Assembly: GCA_026182355.1 (NCBI GenBank)
Contig: JAPFBL010000549.1
Span: forward strand, 119,339-183,338
Length of the DNA stretch: 64,000 nt
Direction of reading: 5' to 3'
Source of the DNA: Hermatobates lingyangjiaoensis
Taxonomy: Eukaryota > Arthropoda > Insecta > Hemiptera > Hermatobatidae
Shown here: piece by piece, positions 1 to 9,822 of the stretch
Numbering within the stretch: the stretch's first letter is position 1
Layout of the letters: every line of letters begins with the position of its first letter
Position numbers and translations under genes: made by a program
Notes under the pieces: generated by a model
The model's database searches: none
Told to the model about the DNA's origin: nothing
What the model saw: the letters and a program-made list of their open reading frames with translations, nothing else

Positions 1-539
1 TTTTTTTTTTTCTGTAATTATTGAAATTAATATTCAGACGCTTTTCAAACATTCACCAACTGTTCTAAACAAATATTCAATTTTATTTTTGTTACAATTG
101 GCAAACTGTATTTATTAAGTGGGTTAAAATAAATCAATGAATTAATTGTTCTTTATTATGGGATTATTTATAGTTTCTTAGTCAGCGAGACCACGATAAC
201 TAAGATTTTTTTCATGCGTTTTTTTTATAGACTGTTTTGCTGAAGGTGTTTTCTGTTTGACTTTTAGTAAAAACAAACAGTATGGCTTGTATCGCTCTCA
301 CAAGGTTTGAGATTGAATTATAAGTCAAAATTTGTACATTTTATTGAAAAAAAAAAAATATTTCCTGTTGATTTAAAATTCTGAATATATTTTTCGTTTG
401 TTCCATTTTCAACCTCAAAGATAATGTCAAAATTTCAAAACTCTAGGATTATCAGTATAGGAGAAATAAATGTTTTAAAAAAAAAGGTTTTTGGCAAAAA
501 AAGTGACTTTCCCATCATGCATAATTCTTCCCAAACAAT

Positions 540-795
540 AGGGATCTTCGTCTTTAAGGGGCCCATTTTTGTGTAAAATATCAACTTGATCCATCAAAGA
601 TTCTGGACCGTAGCGTGGTAACAAGCAATGCTAACACACGCACCCACCCACCCACCCACACACACACAGACATCATCGTAAAAACTTCATAAAACGACTT
701 CTAGGACCTCAAAACATGTAATTCCGTCAAAATCTCGAGATCGAATTTTTTCACGATCACTATACTTTACTTATAGTAAAGTAAAAAATGGTGTT
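540..795 (+). repeat. Dispersed repeat R1, copy 1
   Basis: The block ends with a run reading 'gacctcaaaac', then a purine-poor stretch, 'cacgatcacta', and a short palindrome around 'actttacttatagtaaagt'. The same order of phrases occurs at 19080-19290 in the same orientation and, reversed and partly multiplied, at 33580-33910. This marks an interspersed repeat family. Its class is unknown to me; no ORF or terminal inverted repeat is visible. Confidence 0.6.
634..668. repeat. CA/CCCA simple repeat
   Basis: A run of CACC and CA units inside repeat R1. Confidence 0.9.
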
Positions 796-2320
796 ATTCT
801 CAGCTGTGATGCTGAGAATCAGTGTAATCTACCTACTGTTTGTATTAGTATCTGTCGTGTTTAGCGTTTGTTGGTATTCATCAACAACACGGCGCACTGT
901 CACATTAGCGTCGAGACGTCTGGCAATATCTGGATGAAACATTGTTTTAGAGGTAATGGTTCGTATCCAGTGTCCACCTAGATCTCTGGATCTATGCTAA
1001 TTTCTGCTCTGATGAGACTCTGAAAATACTGTCGCCGCGATAAAGTTAACTTTACTAGATCCCTGTTAACTCCATTTGTTGTTAGGTCTTTTTCTATTGG
1101 GAACTCTGAAAGAACTGGTAACGTTATAAAACCATGTCTGCTGGAATCCATTTATCGTTAGATTTTTTTTCTCTGGAGAACTTTGAACTTACAATGTTAT
1201 TCCACATCGCCTAAACGATGTCTCTCCATAAAGTATATAATGTCTTTAACATCCAGTGTTATGGTACTTCAACAGTATCACAGATCTGTGGAATGTTCAG
1301 CAAAAGAAGTTAAAAAAGTGCACACAGAATATTTAATACGTATCTACATTGACTACACCTTTTATCAACTCCACCTTGCGACTATAATGGGATCACGTCA
1401 AAAAGTGTAATATTTCTTGGATTCTGCCACTTAGTTGAACAGTTCAGAAGACAAGTAGGCTGTACTATTCTGTAAAACTAATGTAGGGCTCATCTAAGAA
1501 CATATGATTAGTTTGAGGTATGCTGTTATAAATAAGGAAATACATTCCTTTAGTATATTTATGTGCGAGAAAGTGTTCACTAAAGAGTAAGGATATAAGT
1601 AATATCTTAAGTGGCAGATAATAGCAAGTAGTACTAACGTGCAACATGTTACTGATATGTCCATCCTAACTGCAGTATTCAATAACATTAGTTAAAAGAA
1701 AATAAGAGAGATTTGTGCCCGATGAAGCTATCAGACACAACCTTCTGAGGGATGTTAATGCAGGAACTACATCACATCCCAGTCCAACCATCCACAGTGA
1801 GTAGGATCCTCTGTGCGGACACGACAGATAGATCTCAATGACTGCTCGGCTGTCAACCTCTCCTAGTACGATGATATTGGACAAGTCCTCCTCTTCTAGT
1901 AAACTCATACCAAATGGCTCAGAAGACAACATTAAGCATTGGAACATGCTAAGAAACGTGAAATATAAAAATTTAATCTCTTAGAACTTCAATTATAGTG
2001 ATTAGCTGTACTGTTTGTGTTACAGTTGATTTATGATTGTTCTTTGATTTTATCCTCTTCTTTCTACCTACACATTACCTGGGCTTTTCTAGAGACGTAA
2101 TGTTTGGTACATTTCGCACTTCTTATTTGAATGTTCAAAATAACTCTTATCAGGACTACTGTTACTTTCGGTTTATGATGTCACCTTGTGTAGTCAAAGT
2201 AATATGTCTTTTACTATGTACGTATTAAAATGGAATAGAACTCAAATTTTGCTTCGATTTCCCAACAATTAATTTATGTTCAATGTAGATAAAGAAATTT
2301 AAAACACATACTTAGTCACT

Positions 2321-2500
2321 AATTTTCTCTTTGAACCGTCTTCAGGAGAGATAAGAGAGAGAGAAACCAAGCGCACTAGTACAGAGATAATTGGAGACTT
2401 ATGTATAACGGATGTTTCTCCAACCGTCTCTGTACCAGCGTGCTTGGCACAGAGTACTCTTATATCCTCTCCTGAAGACTGTTTAAAAAAAATTAGAGAA
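2321..2500. repeat. Foldback element
   Basis: Two arms of about 65 bases are imperfect reverse complements. The left arm reads 'gtcttcaggagag' and, further in, 'aaccaagcgcactagtacagag'-like sequence; the right arm reads 'ctctgtaccagcgtgcttgg' and 'ctctcctgaagac'. The outer parts (aattttctcttt / aaaaaaaattagagaa) also pair. It lies just upstream of an LST2 exon and belongs to the wider set of foldbacks in this window. Confidence 0.75.
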
Positions 2501-2504
2501 TGTA

Positions 2505-2590
2505 TGAGTGTGTTGTTAATCTTTCTATATTTCTTTATCTACATTGACTTTATTTGTCCGTTTCGGATCGTAAAACTATATTTGTATAAG
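2505..2590 (+). repeat. Short dispersed repeat shared with 39205-39265
   Basis: The phrase 'tttatttgtccgtttcggat', preceded by 'atctacattga', occurs here and again near 39225-39258 in the same orientation, marking two copies of one repeat. Each copy lies next to a foldback element, so it may be the flank of such an element. Confidence 0.6.
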
Positions 2591-2655
2591 GGGAGGTGTA
2601 CTGTTTTAATCCTAACATTAAGTTTTGCATTAATTGTAAAAACTTTTGTCTATAG

Positions 2656-4741
2656 TTGGCAAGAAGAAGAAGGCTCGGAGTGGAGGGAGGGAGGTGAAGG
2701 GTCGAGTGCTTGGCGAAGCATTCCTTGCCACTGTGCTTCGCAGAACAGTCCCTTCCAGACCTGGCACAACGTCCTGTCTAGGTGAGCCTTCATTCACTCC
2801 CGGGAGACTCAGAATAAATGAATCTCCTGATAGTCACCCAATTATTACTGTCATGTAGTATGTATCTCATATCAGTTTCTCCATGTAATGAATAGGGTGT
2901 AATTAACAGCTATTCTAGCTACTGATTTAAATTTGTTTTATTTTAAATCATATTGATATTTTAGTGATGGTAATTACTTCGAAGGCAGTGTGTCTCCGTC
3001 CTCCAGCTACAAAACCAGCAGTCCCTCACCCAGTCCTAATTCTAACAGGTAATGCAAAACCCTTCATGTTTACATAGCTCAGAGTATTCGATTATCATGT
3101 ACCTTCTGTTTTACCTCATTGGTTTAAATTCATTTCCATTTTTTAAAGCTTATAATATTTAGTGTCATAATTTAGTGTTATATTTTAGGAAACCATTTTT
3201 TGGTTAATGAAGTAAAGCAATGAATAAATTAGAGATTATATAAAAGTGACATAATTGGAGGTGTCCTGATTCTATGTTTGATGTATTTTGTCACTGTTGT
3301 TTCGGCGTATAGGCCGGCGTTTTACTGCATTAAAATAATAAAAATCATATATTTTACTGATTATAAAGAAACTAAATATATATATAACAAGATTTCACAA
3401 TAAACAGTTCGGATTTAACTCTTACGAAGGCCTCTAGTTACGGTTGAAAGATTTTAGTCTTTTTTTTCTTATTGTGGTTTGAACTTTGATATACAGTGGA
3501 TTCCGCTTAATTGGGACACCGCTTAATTGGGACAGCCGCTTATTTGGGACAAATCTCAAAGAACGGAAACCAAACTATGAACTACAATTGTAAATTTGTA
3601 TGTTTAATTGGGACAACATTCCGCTTAATTGGGACAGTGAATATAAGATTTTAGTACAGTAGAGTCCTGATTAACCGAGTATCTTTTAACTGAGTTCCGG
3701 TTTAACCGAGCCGGTGCAGCGGCAAAACAAACACCACCCCCTTCTAAATCCCGGGAAAGCCAGAAAGGCGGCTTCTTTCTGAACCCGATACCCGTGTTTT
3801 CAAAATCCGCAGCTCCCTCATGTTCACATTTGCTATCTTTTCCATCCGAGCCAGTGCAGTGGCAAAACAAACACCCCCCACCCCCTTCCATAGTCCGGTA
3901 AAGCCGGAATGGCGGCTTCTTTCTGATCCTGAAACCCGTGTTTTAAAAAGCCGCGGCAGCCTCACATCGACATTAGCTTCAGTCTTTTCCTATTCAGCTA
4001 CCAATACACTTCGTTGTCACAACTGTCTCAATTCTTGCGCGTTCATTCACTCACCCACCATACATATACCTTGCAGGTGAAGTTATTGTCACTATTGCGA
4101 GTTTATTCGCTCACCGATACACCTCGCGCGTGAAATTATTTTTCCTCAATTGTATTTTCAAAAATTTTACCCTTGCCAAAATGCCAAGAAACGATTTGAC
4201 ACTTACTAGTAAAATTGCTTTGCTTGATAAAATAAAAATCCAGCCACTTAATACAAGTTATCGTCGGCTCGCTGAGATAACTGGTGTACCAAAATCTACC
4301 ATATCGCGTGTCTTACGTGAAGAAAGTCAACTGCGTGAGGAATTCGCATTACAAGAAGGACCGGCAGGGACATCCAAAAGAAAACGTGATGGGAAGAATC
4401 CAGACGTTGAAGAAGCACTAGATCAATGGTTTTCTATTGTTAGTGGCAGAGTCGTAAATATCAACGGTCCAATATTGAAGGCGAAGTCAGAGGAGTTCGA
4501 CCTCACTTAGACAACCTACGAAATATACAGCTGGAATTTCTGGAAAGCTGTTTTCGTATAAAATAAAATTATTAAAAAATAATATGCATTGTTTAATTTT
4601 GTGTGTTACTGGTTAATGGCATTATTCCTAAAACCAATCAAATGAATTTCCAAAAAAAAAGTGAAATTCGTTTAATTGGGACAGCCGCTTAATTGGGACA
4701 AAACGCCTCGGTCCCGATGTGTCCCAATTAACCGGAATCTA

Positions 4742-4778
<37 letters not shown>

Positions 4779-4905
4779 CGGAGTACCGCCCTGTCTTCCT
4801 GCGGGACTCTTCGCTCTTCGCACCTCCTGATGACGACGATTGTCGAAATATCGATGTGAGTTATGTCTGTGTCTTTCTGTGTGTTTCCTTCGTTTTTTAT
4901 TTTAT

Positions 4906-4964
<59 letters not shown>

Positions 4965-7900
4965 AGCTGCTAAATAAGTAGCAACACATAAACACGTGAA
5001 ATAACAATCAATGACAAATCACAATATGAAATGCGAAAACAAGACTAAGATCTTTCAACAGTAATAAGCGGTCTTCGTCAGAGTCGACGAAGGTTGAATT
5101 TTACGGTTGAAATATTAGTCTTTTTTCTGATTTCTTACTGTGGTTTGGATGTTGATATTTAAATAGGTATGTCATGTATAGTCATAAGTTTGTATTTTAA
5201 TTATGAGTATTGTATAATCATATCATAAGTTATGTTATTTTTTTGGTTAGTATATATTAAGCATACTGAAAAAGAAGACTTTTTTTTATATTTTTATGTA
5301 TTTATTCATTAAGATATCCCTGAATCCATTTATTGATGGATGACTACCGGTATTTGAGTGAATGTTTGTCTTCCGAAGATATTTTATACAAGTGGGACCT
5401 TTCGACAAATTCCAATAAGTACCCTTTTGAACTTGTACTTTAATAAATACAAATTCAAAATGATACTTAAATGAATCAATACTTATTAAGTAACCATTGA
5501 AACATAGGAAAGATACTGCATTTTCTCTATCTCAAAACAGTACTAACTTCAACCTAATTTTCTGGTCATTCCAGGAACCTAAAATATGGATTTAAATTCA
5601 GTTTTTTAGGATAAATATTTCAGGAATTTTAAAAGGATAACTATTTATTGTCATCTTGAGGAAGTTGTCAGATTGTGCTATAACTATCATTACATTTTAG
5701 TTTCTGTTGACAAGTGGATATAGCCCTGTTATCAAGTCATTTAATTGACTGTTTAATTGAAGAGTTTGTTTATACTTTTTCTATAGTTTGTCATTAGATT
5801 TGCTTATAGTAAAGTTGAGTGTAGTCCACTACATATTTTTTTTAATGTTTTTGATTTCACAGTTCGGCAAGCAGTGACACGTCTTCCTACAATTCGGATT
5901 GTCACGATGAAATGGAAGTCGCGTTGGCTGTAGAAGCCGCTGAGTACCACAGTAACATGGAAGCTCGAGCTAGGTTCAAGTAAGTCTGTCTTGTTACTGC
6001 TATTTGCTTAAGCCTGCCTTATCTGTCTACAATAATCAACACTTTCAGATCGAGTGAGGACTTACTTCATCGGCTGTTTGTCTGTGTGTCCGGAGTGGCT
6101 GACCAGTTGCAGACTAATTTCGCTGGTGATCTTCGTAACATTCTTAAGGCAGTATTTCTTATCAACGCCTCTGATAGGTCTGACTTTCAAACCAGTGATA
6201 CCACACAGACGACGGGTAAATTATTTATTTTCTCTTTTCGTTACTCTTAGAGTAATTAGTTATATAATAACCTTAAGTAAATATCTCTTTGGCAATTTGT
6301 GTTACTGTACTAGATGTTGTCCATTACTTAGTTTTGGAATAGTTGTGGTTGAGCTTCTAAGTCTTTGAAGTTCAGGATAAGAAGTTTTTTTAAATTTCCA
6401 TATATTGAAGGACTGCCACAAAAAAAGTCTTCAAAAGACACTAATTCATGTTCATTTAGCGTTTTATAGCAAAAAAAAGGTGAAATCTGTATTTACAAAT
6501 ATAAAAGAGAATATTTCGATGGAGTTGCAGAGTAATGTCATTTATGCAATAAGCATAAAATATAGTGCAAAGACTGTAACAAAGTTTATTATGACAGATA
6601 CCAGCCGTTATTTTTTAAAAAAAAGTATTTACCAGCACACATCTCTATATATATAAAAATGAATGTATGTCTGTTTGTTTGTACTCGATAGATTCAAAAA
6701 CCATACATCCAATCGCCGTGAAAATTTAGGAAATTATTAGGTATATCCCCGGGAAGGTTTATGTAAAGTTTTTTAAAAATCAGAGTTGTGGTTCAGGTAA
6801 TATCCAAAAAATATTATAATAGATAAGGTTTACTGTATACCCTGTTTGTTTACATTTTGACTTTAATTGGTAATGGCAGCAGCAGGTAATTGAAACGATT
6901 TGTGGGTTTAAAATCCGTGTCATTATATTTAACAGATACGACATATCACATTTAATGAGCTAAGACTTCTTTCAAAATTTCTTGATACATATATTGTACG
7001 GCAAAAAATATTCCTTTTATTATTTGTTTAATCTAATCTATGAACTACCAATTGTATTAGACAATGTGTGATATTTATAATCAGTGTTAGATTATCTTTT
7101 TTTGCGTAATCTATAATTTTAATTCTGTAATAATTTCGTTTATCTCAAAAAAAGGTAAGTGTAACGGAACTATAGAAAATTTAAATTGTTTTCGTTTCAT
7201 GTAATTTATTATTAGAGTTGGAATTAAATTGTTTCCCGGGTAAAGCGGGGTAGATCAGCTAGTATTCTATAAAAAGAAAATTAATGCCACTGCATTAGCA
7301 GCATATAGTATTTATGAAAGCCATAATTTTAATTATAACGAAATAAAAATAATAGCCTAAATAATATTTCTAATTATATTAGAAAGGACCAGTTGGTCAC
7401 TATCCGAGATTTTACAAGGATAAAAGTTGTCTCCCCTTGTCCTATAAGATGTCAATACTCGTTAAAGATCTGTAATGTAAAAACTTGAGTGAAGTAAAAT
7501 TTGGGACTCCCAATGTAGAATCAACCTGATATTGCGGTTCAGTCATAACTAAAACAATTATCAATCACCAATTAGGACATATTTCCACCACTAGAACAGC
7601 ATTGAAACTGAAAGTCTATTACTATATGGTTATTTATCTGTAACTATTTATTAATATGTCTTTTTTTTTTGCTATTAGAAGGAGGAGAGTTCTGTGAAGA
7701 GGGAGAAACGGCTGAAGAATGGAGCGCGACAGCTCCGACGTGGGTGCCTGACGAAGAGGCTCCGACTTGTATGTCGTGCTCTGCAGTCTTCACAGTTATT
7801 AGACGGCGTCACCATTGTAGGAATTGTGGAAAGGTATTGCTCACTCTTTAATTATTAGGTTAATCTTTATTACCTGAGCGTTTCGGCGAGGCTATATTTC

Positions 7901-9179
7901 ATATATTTTATTCGCCACCTCGATGTACTTACTCGAGCTGCCCTAGATGGACCTGAGGGAGTCGTGGTTTCGATGATTCACATCAAACAAGATGAGTAAA
8001 CATTTAACTTCTGGTCTTTAAAGGATTGATGCTCACTTGGTAAAATAAAATGCCATCGATTAAAGATGAAAATTGAAAATGAAGGTAGAAGAGTGACAGA
8101 AAATAAGGAATTATGAAGAATAGAAAAAAATAGAGTAGGAGTAGAATATGGAGGAAGAGAAGAAAAGAATATACTAACTTCTGCTTGTGACACAAACACC
8201 GACCAAAGACAGGGAACATCCGCGACCAAAACACAAACGTGACAGGCTTCCAAGTTGACGTTTCACACTGATGAGCCTTAAGAAAGACAGGCGATAGCCA
8301 GAAGAAGAAAAGAGATGGACAGCTCTCAAGCGAACAGTTCATTGAGCGGATTTACCCACACAATTCCAGAAGAGTGAATTTGTGTACCCCCGTGAGAAAG
8401 AAGTCTTTAACAAGACAAGCGCTAGCCGCATAAGACTGCCAGGGACGGATAACCTCCCGAATCGGCGCAGGATCAGTCGGATTTTCCACTCGTTATTGTG
8501 TTCTTAATTCCTACCATGTGGGTGAATCCACCCAGGCAAGTTAACCCCACACCCTCCCAACATCACAAGCACATCGAGCTGGGGTAGAGGTAATCTTTAT
8601 AAAGTCGTATGCCTGTAAATTCTTTTTGCCTGCTTGCAGAACAAGCGCAATTGAGTCTTCAAAGTCCCATCCAATCTCAGCAAGCATATTTAACAGCCAT
8701 TTTTTTTTATCTGTGTAATACCCGTGCTCAGTGGTTTATAACACTAAAGTGAATTATATTAAATTGGTATATAACACTATTAAATTGGTATATTTCAGGA
8801 ACCAATTTCTTGTTTTTTAACTTTACGATAAACATAAACCTTCTTTCAATTATCGTTTTAGCACAAAACTTGGTTAGAACCAGGCTTTTACAATAATTTA
8901 AATCCTCAAAAGCTGTGAAAAAGTAATACTTTTTGCAAAAATCAGTTTTTCTGATTTTTTTGTTTGTATCAGTATTAACATAGTTTTAAAATATTTGTGT
9001 TGACGTTTTCTAAATACTAAGAATGTCTCTTGCAGGTGTTCTGCGCACGTTGCAGCTCCAATTCTGTGCCTCTTCCCCGTTTCGGTCACGTCAAGCCAGT
9101 GCGTGTCTGCAACAGGTGCTTTATCTACCACATCACTCCCTTCTCCGTTGAAAGGGACATTCACTCACCCTCTAACTGA
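2656..9179 (+). CDS. LST2: LST2 / ZFYVE28 (lateral signaling target protein 2), C-terminal part, 5' partial
   Basis: Six exons join in frame across GT/AG introns: 2656-2781, 2965-3048, 5863-5979, 6049-6215, 7679-7833 and 9036-9179, giving 263 residues and a TGA at 9177-9179. The third and fourth exons encode the conserved segment [19 protein letters not shown] and onward typical of LST2. The last two encode a complete FYVE zinc finger with its three signatures: [14 protein letters not shown] and RVCNRC, plus four CxxC-type pairs for two zinc ions. In known animals LST2 binds PI3P on early endosomes and promotes EGF-receptor degradation, so it damps Ras/MAPK signalling. The S/P/T-rich region around 2965-5979 is probably disordered. 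The N-terminal domain and start codon are outside the window. The first exon (2656-2781) is the least certain: its frame was chosen by splice phase, and a second frame is also open. Confidence in the gene identity is high. Confidence 0.93.
3708..3955 (+). repeat. Internal direct duplication in the pogo-like element
   Basis: Two copies of a roughly 108-base unit start at 3708 and 3848 (offset 140). Each has 'gccagtgcagtggcaaaac'-like sequence, a C-rich stretch, 'ggcggcttctttctga' and 'acccgtgtttt'. They differ at scattered positions, so the duplication is not recent. Confidence 0.85.
4181..4510 (+). CDS. Truncated pogo/Tigger transposase, CENP-B-type DNA-binding domain only
   Basis: The ORF gives 109 residues from [17 protein letters not shown] to a TAG. 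An in-frame upstream ATG at 4130 exists, but MPRND is the likelier start because the domain begins right after it. Residues 5-60 form a CENP-B N-terminal (pipsqueak-like) helix-turn-helix, with the recognition part [18 protein letters not shown]. Residues 80-105 ([19 protein letters not shown]) begin the second CENPB/Tc5-type HTH, which the stop cuts short. Full-length relatives have about 450-550 residues with a DDE domain; none remains here. The reading frame is intact over the whole domain, so it may still make a DNA-binding protein or be a fairly young deletion derivative. It could bind the element's own ends; that is inference. Confidence 0.82.
   Translation: MPRNDLTLTSKIALLDKIKIQPLNTSYRRLAEITGVPKSTISRVLREESQLREEFALQEGPAGTSKRKRDGKNPDVEEALDQWFSIVSGRVVNINGPILKAKSEEFDLT
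4745..4776. repeat. (TA)n microsatellite
   Basis: A pure TA run directly abutting the right end of the pogo-like element, so the TA target site cannot be delimited exactly. Confidence 0.95.
4777..4904 (+). repeat. Penelope-like / foldback fragment with CTGATGA...GAAA box
   Basis: At 4828 the sequence CTGATGA is followed by C, a GAC/GTC stem with GATT loop, and GAAAT. The following 'gagttatgtctgtgtc' matches the arm of the foldback at 32585-32700, so the two are related repeats. No inverted partner arm is present here. (AT)n tracts flank it on both sides. Confidence 0.6.
4905..4959. repeat. (AT)n microsatellite
   Basis: About 55 bases of nearly uninterrupted AT with one break. Confidence 0.95.
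4965..5170. repeat. Foldback element, family F2 copy
   Basis: The left arm has 'gcgaaaacaagactaagatc', 'tttcaacagtaataagcgg' and 'tcttcgtcagag'. The right arm has 'acgaaggttgaattttacgg', 'ttgaaatattagtctttttt' and 'cttactgtggtttggatgtt'. The left arm read on the minus strand shows the CTGACGA A GACCG box. Related copies: 20855-21055, 28285-28480, 32190-32390, 39285-39430, 45270-45410 and a broken one near 31420-31730. Confidence 0.75.
6642..7262 (+). mobile_element. Probable non-autonomous Helitron
   Basis: The 5' end starts TCTCTATATATATAAAAATG and the 3' end reads 'cccgggtaaagcgggg', a short hairpin, then 'tagatcag' and CTAG followed by T. A TC start, a 3' hairpin a few bases from a CTRR end, insertion between A and T, and no inverted repeats or target duplication are Helitron marks. 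No Rep/helicase ORF is present in the 0.62 kb. It lies in the LST2 intron between 6215 and 7679. Confidence 0.72.
7445..7620 (+). repeat. Fragment of tRNA-SINE body/3' region
   Basis: The phrase 'gggactcccaatgtagaatc' with neighbouring 'cttgagt' matches the body of the tRNA-derived SINEs at 29590-29905, 43060-43200 and 53545-53880. The tRNA-like head is missing. Confidence 0.55.
7840..8620. other. LST2 intron block of higher GC, unresolved
   Basis: Between the two FYVE exons the composition changes around 7880-8000 and 8340-8600 (for example 'ccgaatcggcgcaggatc', 'caccctcccaacatc'). This is unlike the AT-rich introns around it and looks like an inserted repeat of unknown class. I see no ORF, inverted termini or promoter boxes that would classify it. 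Confidence 0.4.
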
Positions 9180-9629
9180 CAACATCTCCATTTTCTTCCT
9201 TATTTAATCATCCATTTTTCTTTTTTTTTTTCTTTTACCATCTATTCCAAGTATCTGTCTAAGATAGCTGCATTTGTCAGGGATTTCAGTATTAATTTAA
9301 TTTTACTCCATTGTATTTTGCAAGAATTTTTTTTTAAATTTTATCTTTACAAATGTGAGCCTATCTCCTTGGGTTGATTTCGTGACATTTCCCCATTCAA
9401 GTAAATCGTAGACCATAACGTTACATTGCACTCTGAATAACCCTTTATTTAACAGGAAAAAAAACGAGCTAATGTACCTATAAATTGTCTTCCTTGATCT
9501 ACAGTTTTGTTCTGAATCTAACTTTCAAATCATACTGACATTGATTTTTGTTTGTGTTATATTCTATCTTTTTTATAGATTCAAAAGTACACACACATAT
9601 ATATAAATATACCAAGATTTGATGATTTA

Positions 9630-9822
9630 CATAAAAAGAACGGAAAGACTTACTAGAATCAATATTTCTAACTGCAGAGACTAGAAGATAAGCAACAATA
9701 CCGCCAAACGGCTCTGCACTGTCTCGTCTGGCAGTATCGCAGCTCTTCTTCTAGTCTTTCCTAAAGACGAACTGCGGTTCGAAATATTGATTCTAGTAAG
9801 TGTTTTGGTTCGTTTTGTGTTG
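9630..9822. repeat. Foldback element with GAAA box
   Basis: The arm 'gacttactagaatcaatatt' is repeated as its reverse complement 'aatattgattctagtaagt'. An inner pair 'gactagaagat' / 'tcttctagtc' and an apex pair around 'aataccgcc' / 'ggcagtat' also fold. On the plus strand the right arm has CTAAAGA, C, a GAAC/GTTC stem with TGCG loop, then GAAAT at about 9753-9775: the shared structured box. Confidence 0.85.

Larger units (their letters stand above)
1..2655. other. Non-coding stretch upstream of the first recognised LST2 exon
   Basis: No exon joining in frame to the LST2 exon at 2656 was found here, so this is most likely an LST2 intron; the 5' exons would lie left of the window. It holds a dispersed repeat (about 540-795), a CA-rich simple repeat (634-668), a foldback element (2321-2500), and two minus-strand stretches that look weakly coding (about 860-990 and 1666-1947, see findings). 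The remainder is AT-rich sequence in which I see nothing. Confidence 0.6.
3494..4744 (+). mobile_element. Non-autonomous pogo/Tigger-like DNA transposon
   Basis: The ends are inverted: CAGTGGATTCCGCTTAATTGG on the left against, read on the other strand, CAGTAGATTCCGGTTAATTGG on the right. Both ends are flanked by TA, the usual target duplication of the pogo/Tc1-mariner superfamily. Several copies of 'cgcttaattgggaca' sit just inside each end, as expected of transposase-binding subterminal repeats. The 1.25 kb element carries one short ORF with a CENP-B-type DNA-binding domain and no DDE catalytic domain, so it cannot move by itself. It lies in an LST2 intron, inside an older foldback repeat whose left part ends at about 3490. 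Confidence 0.88.

Noticed and set aside
4828..4850. Canonical hammerhead ribozyme
   Set aside because: There is one extra base between CTGATGA and stem II, and I could not fit stems I and III with a GUH cleavage site by eye; it is reported only as a hammerhead-like box.
6054..6368. 104-residue plus-strand frame
   Set aside because: A shadow of an LST2 exon in another frame that continues into the intron.
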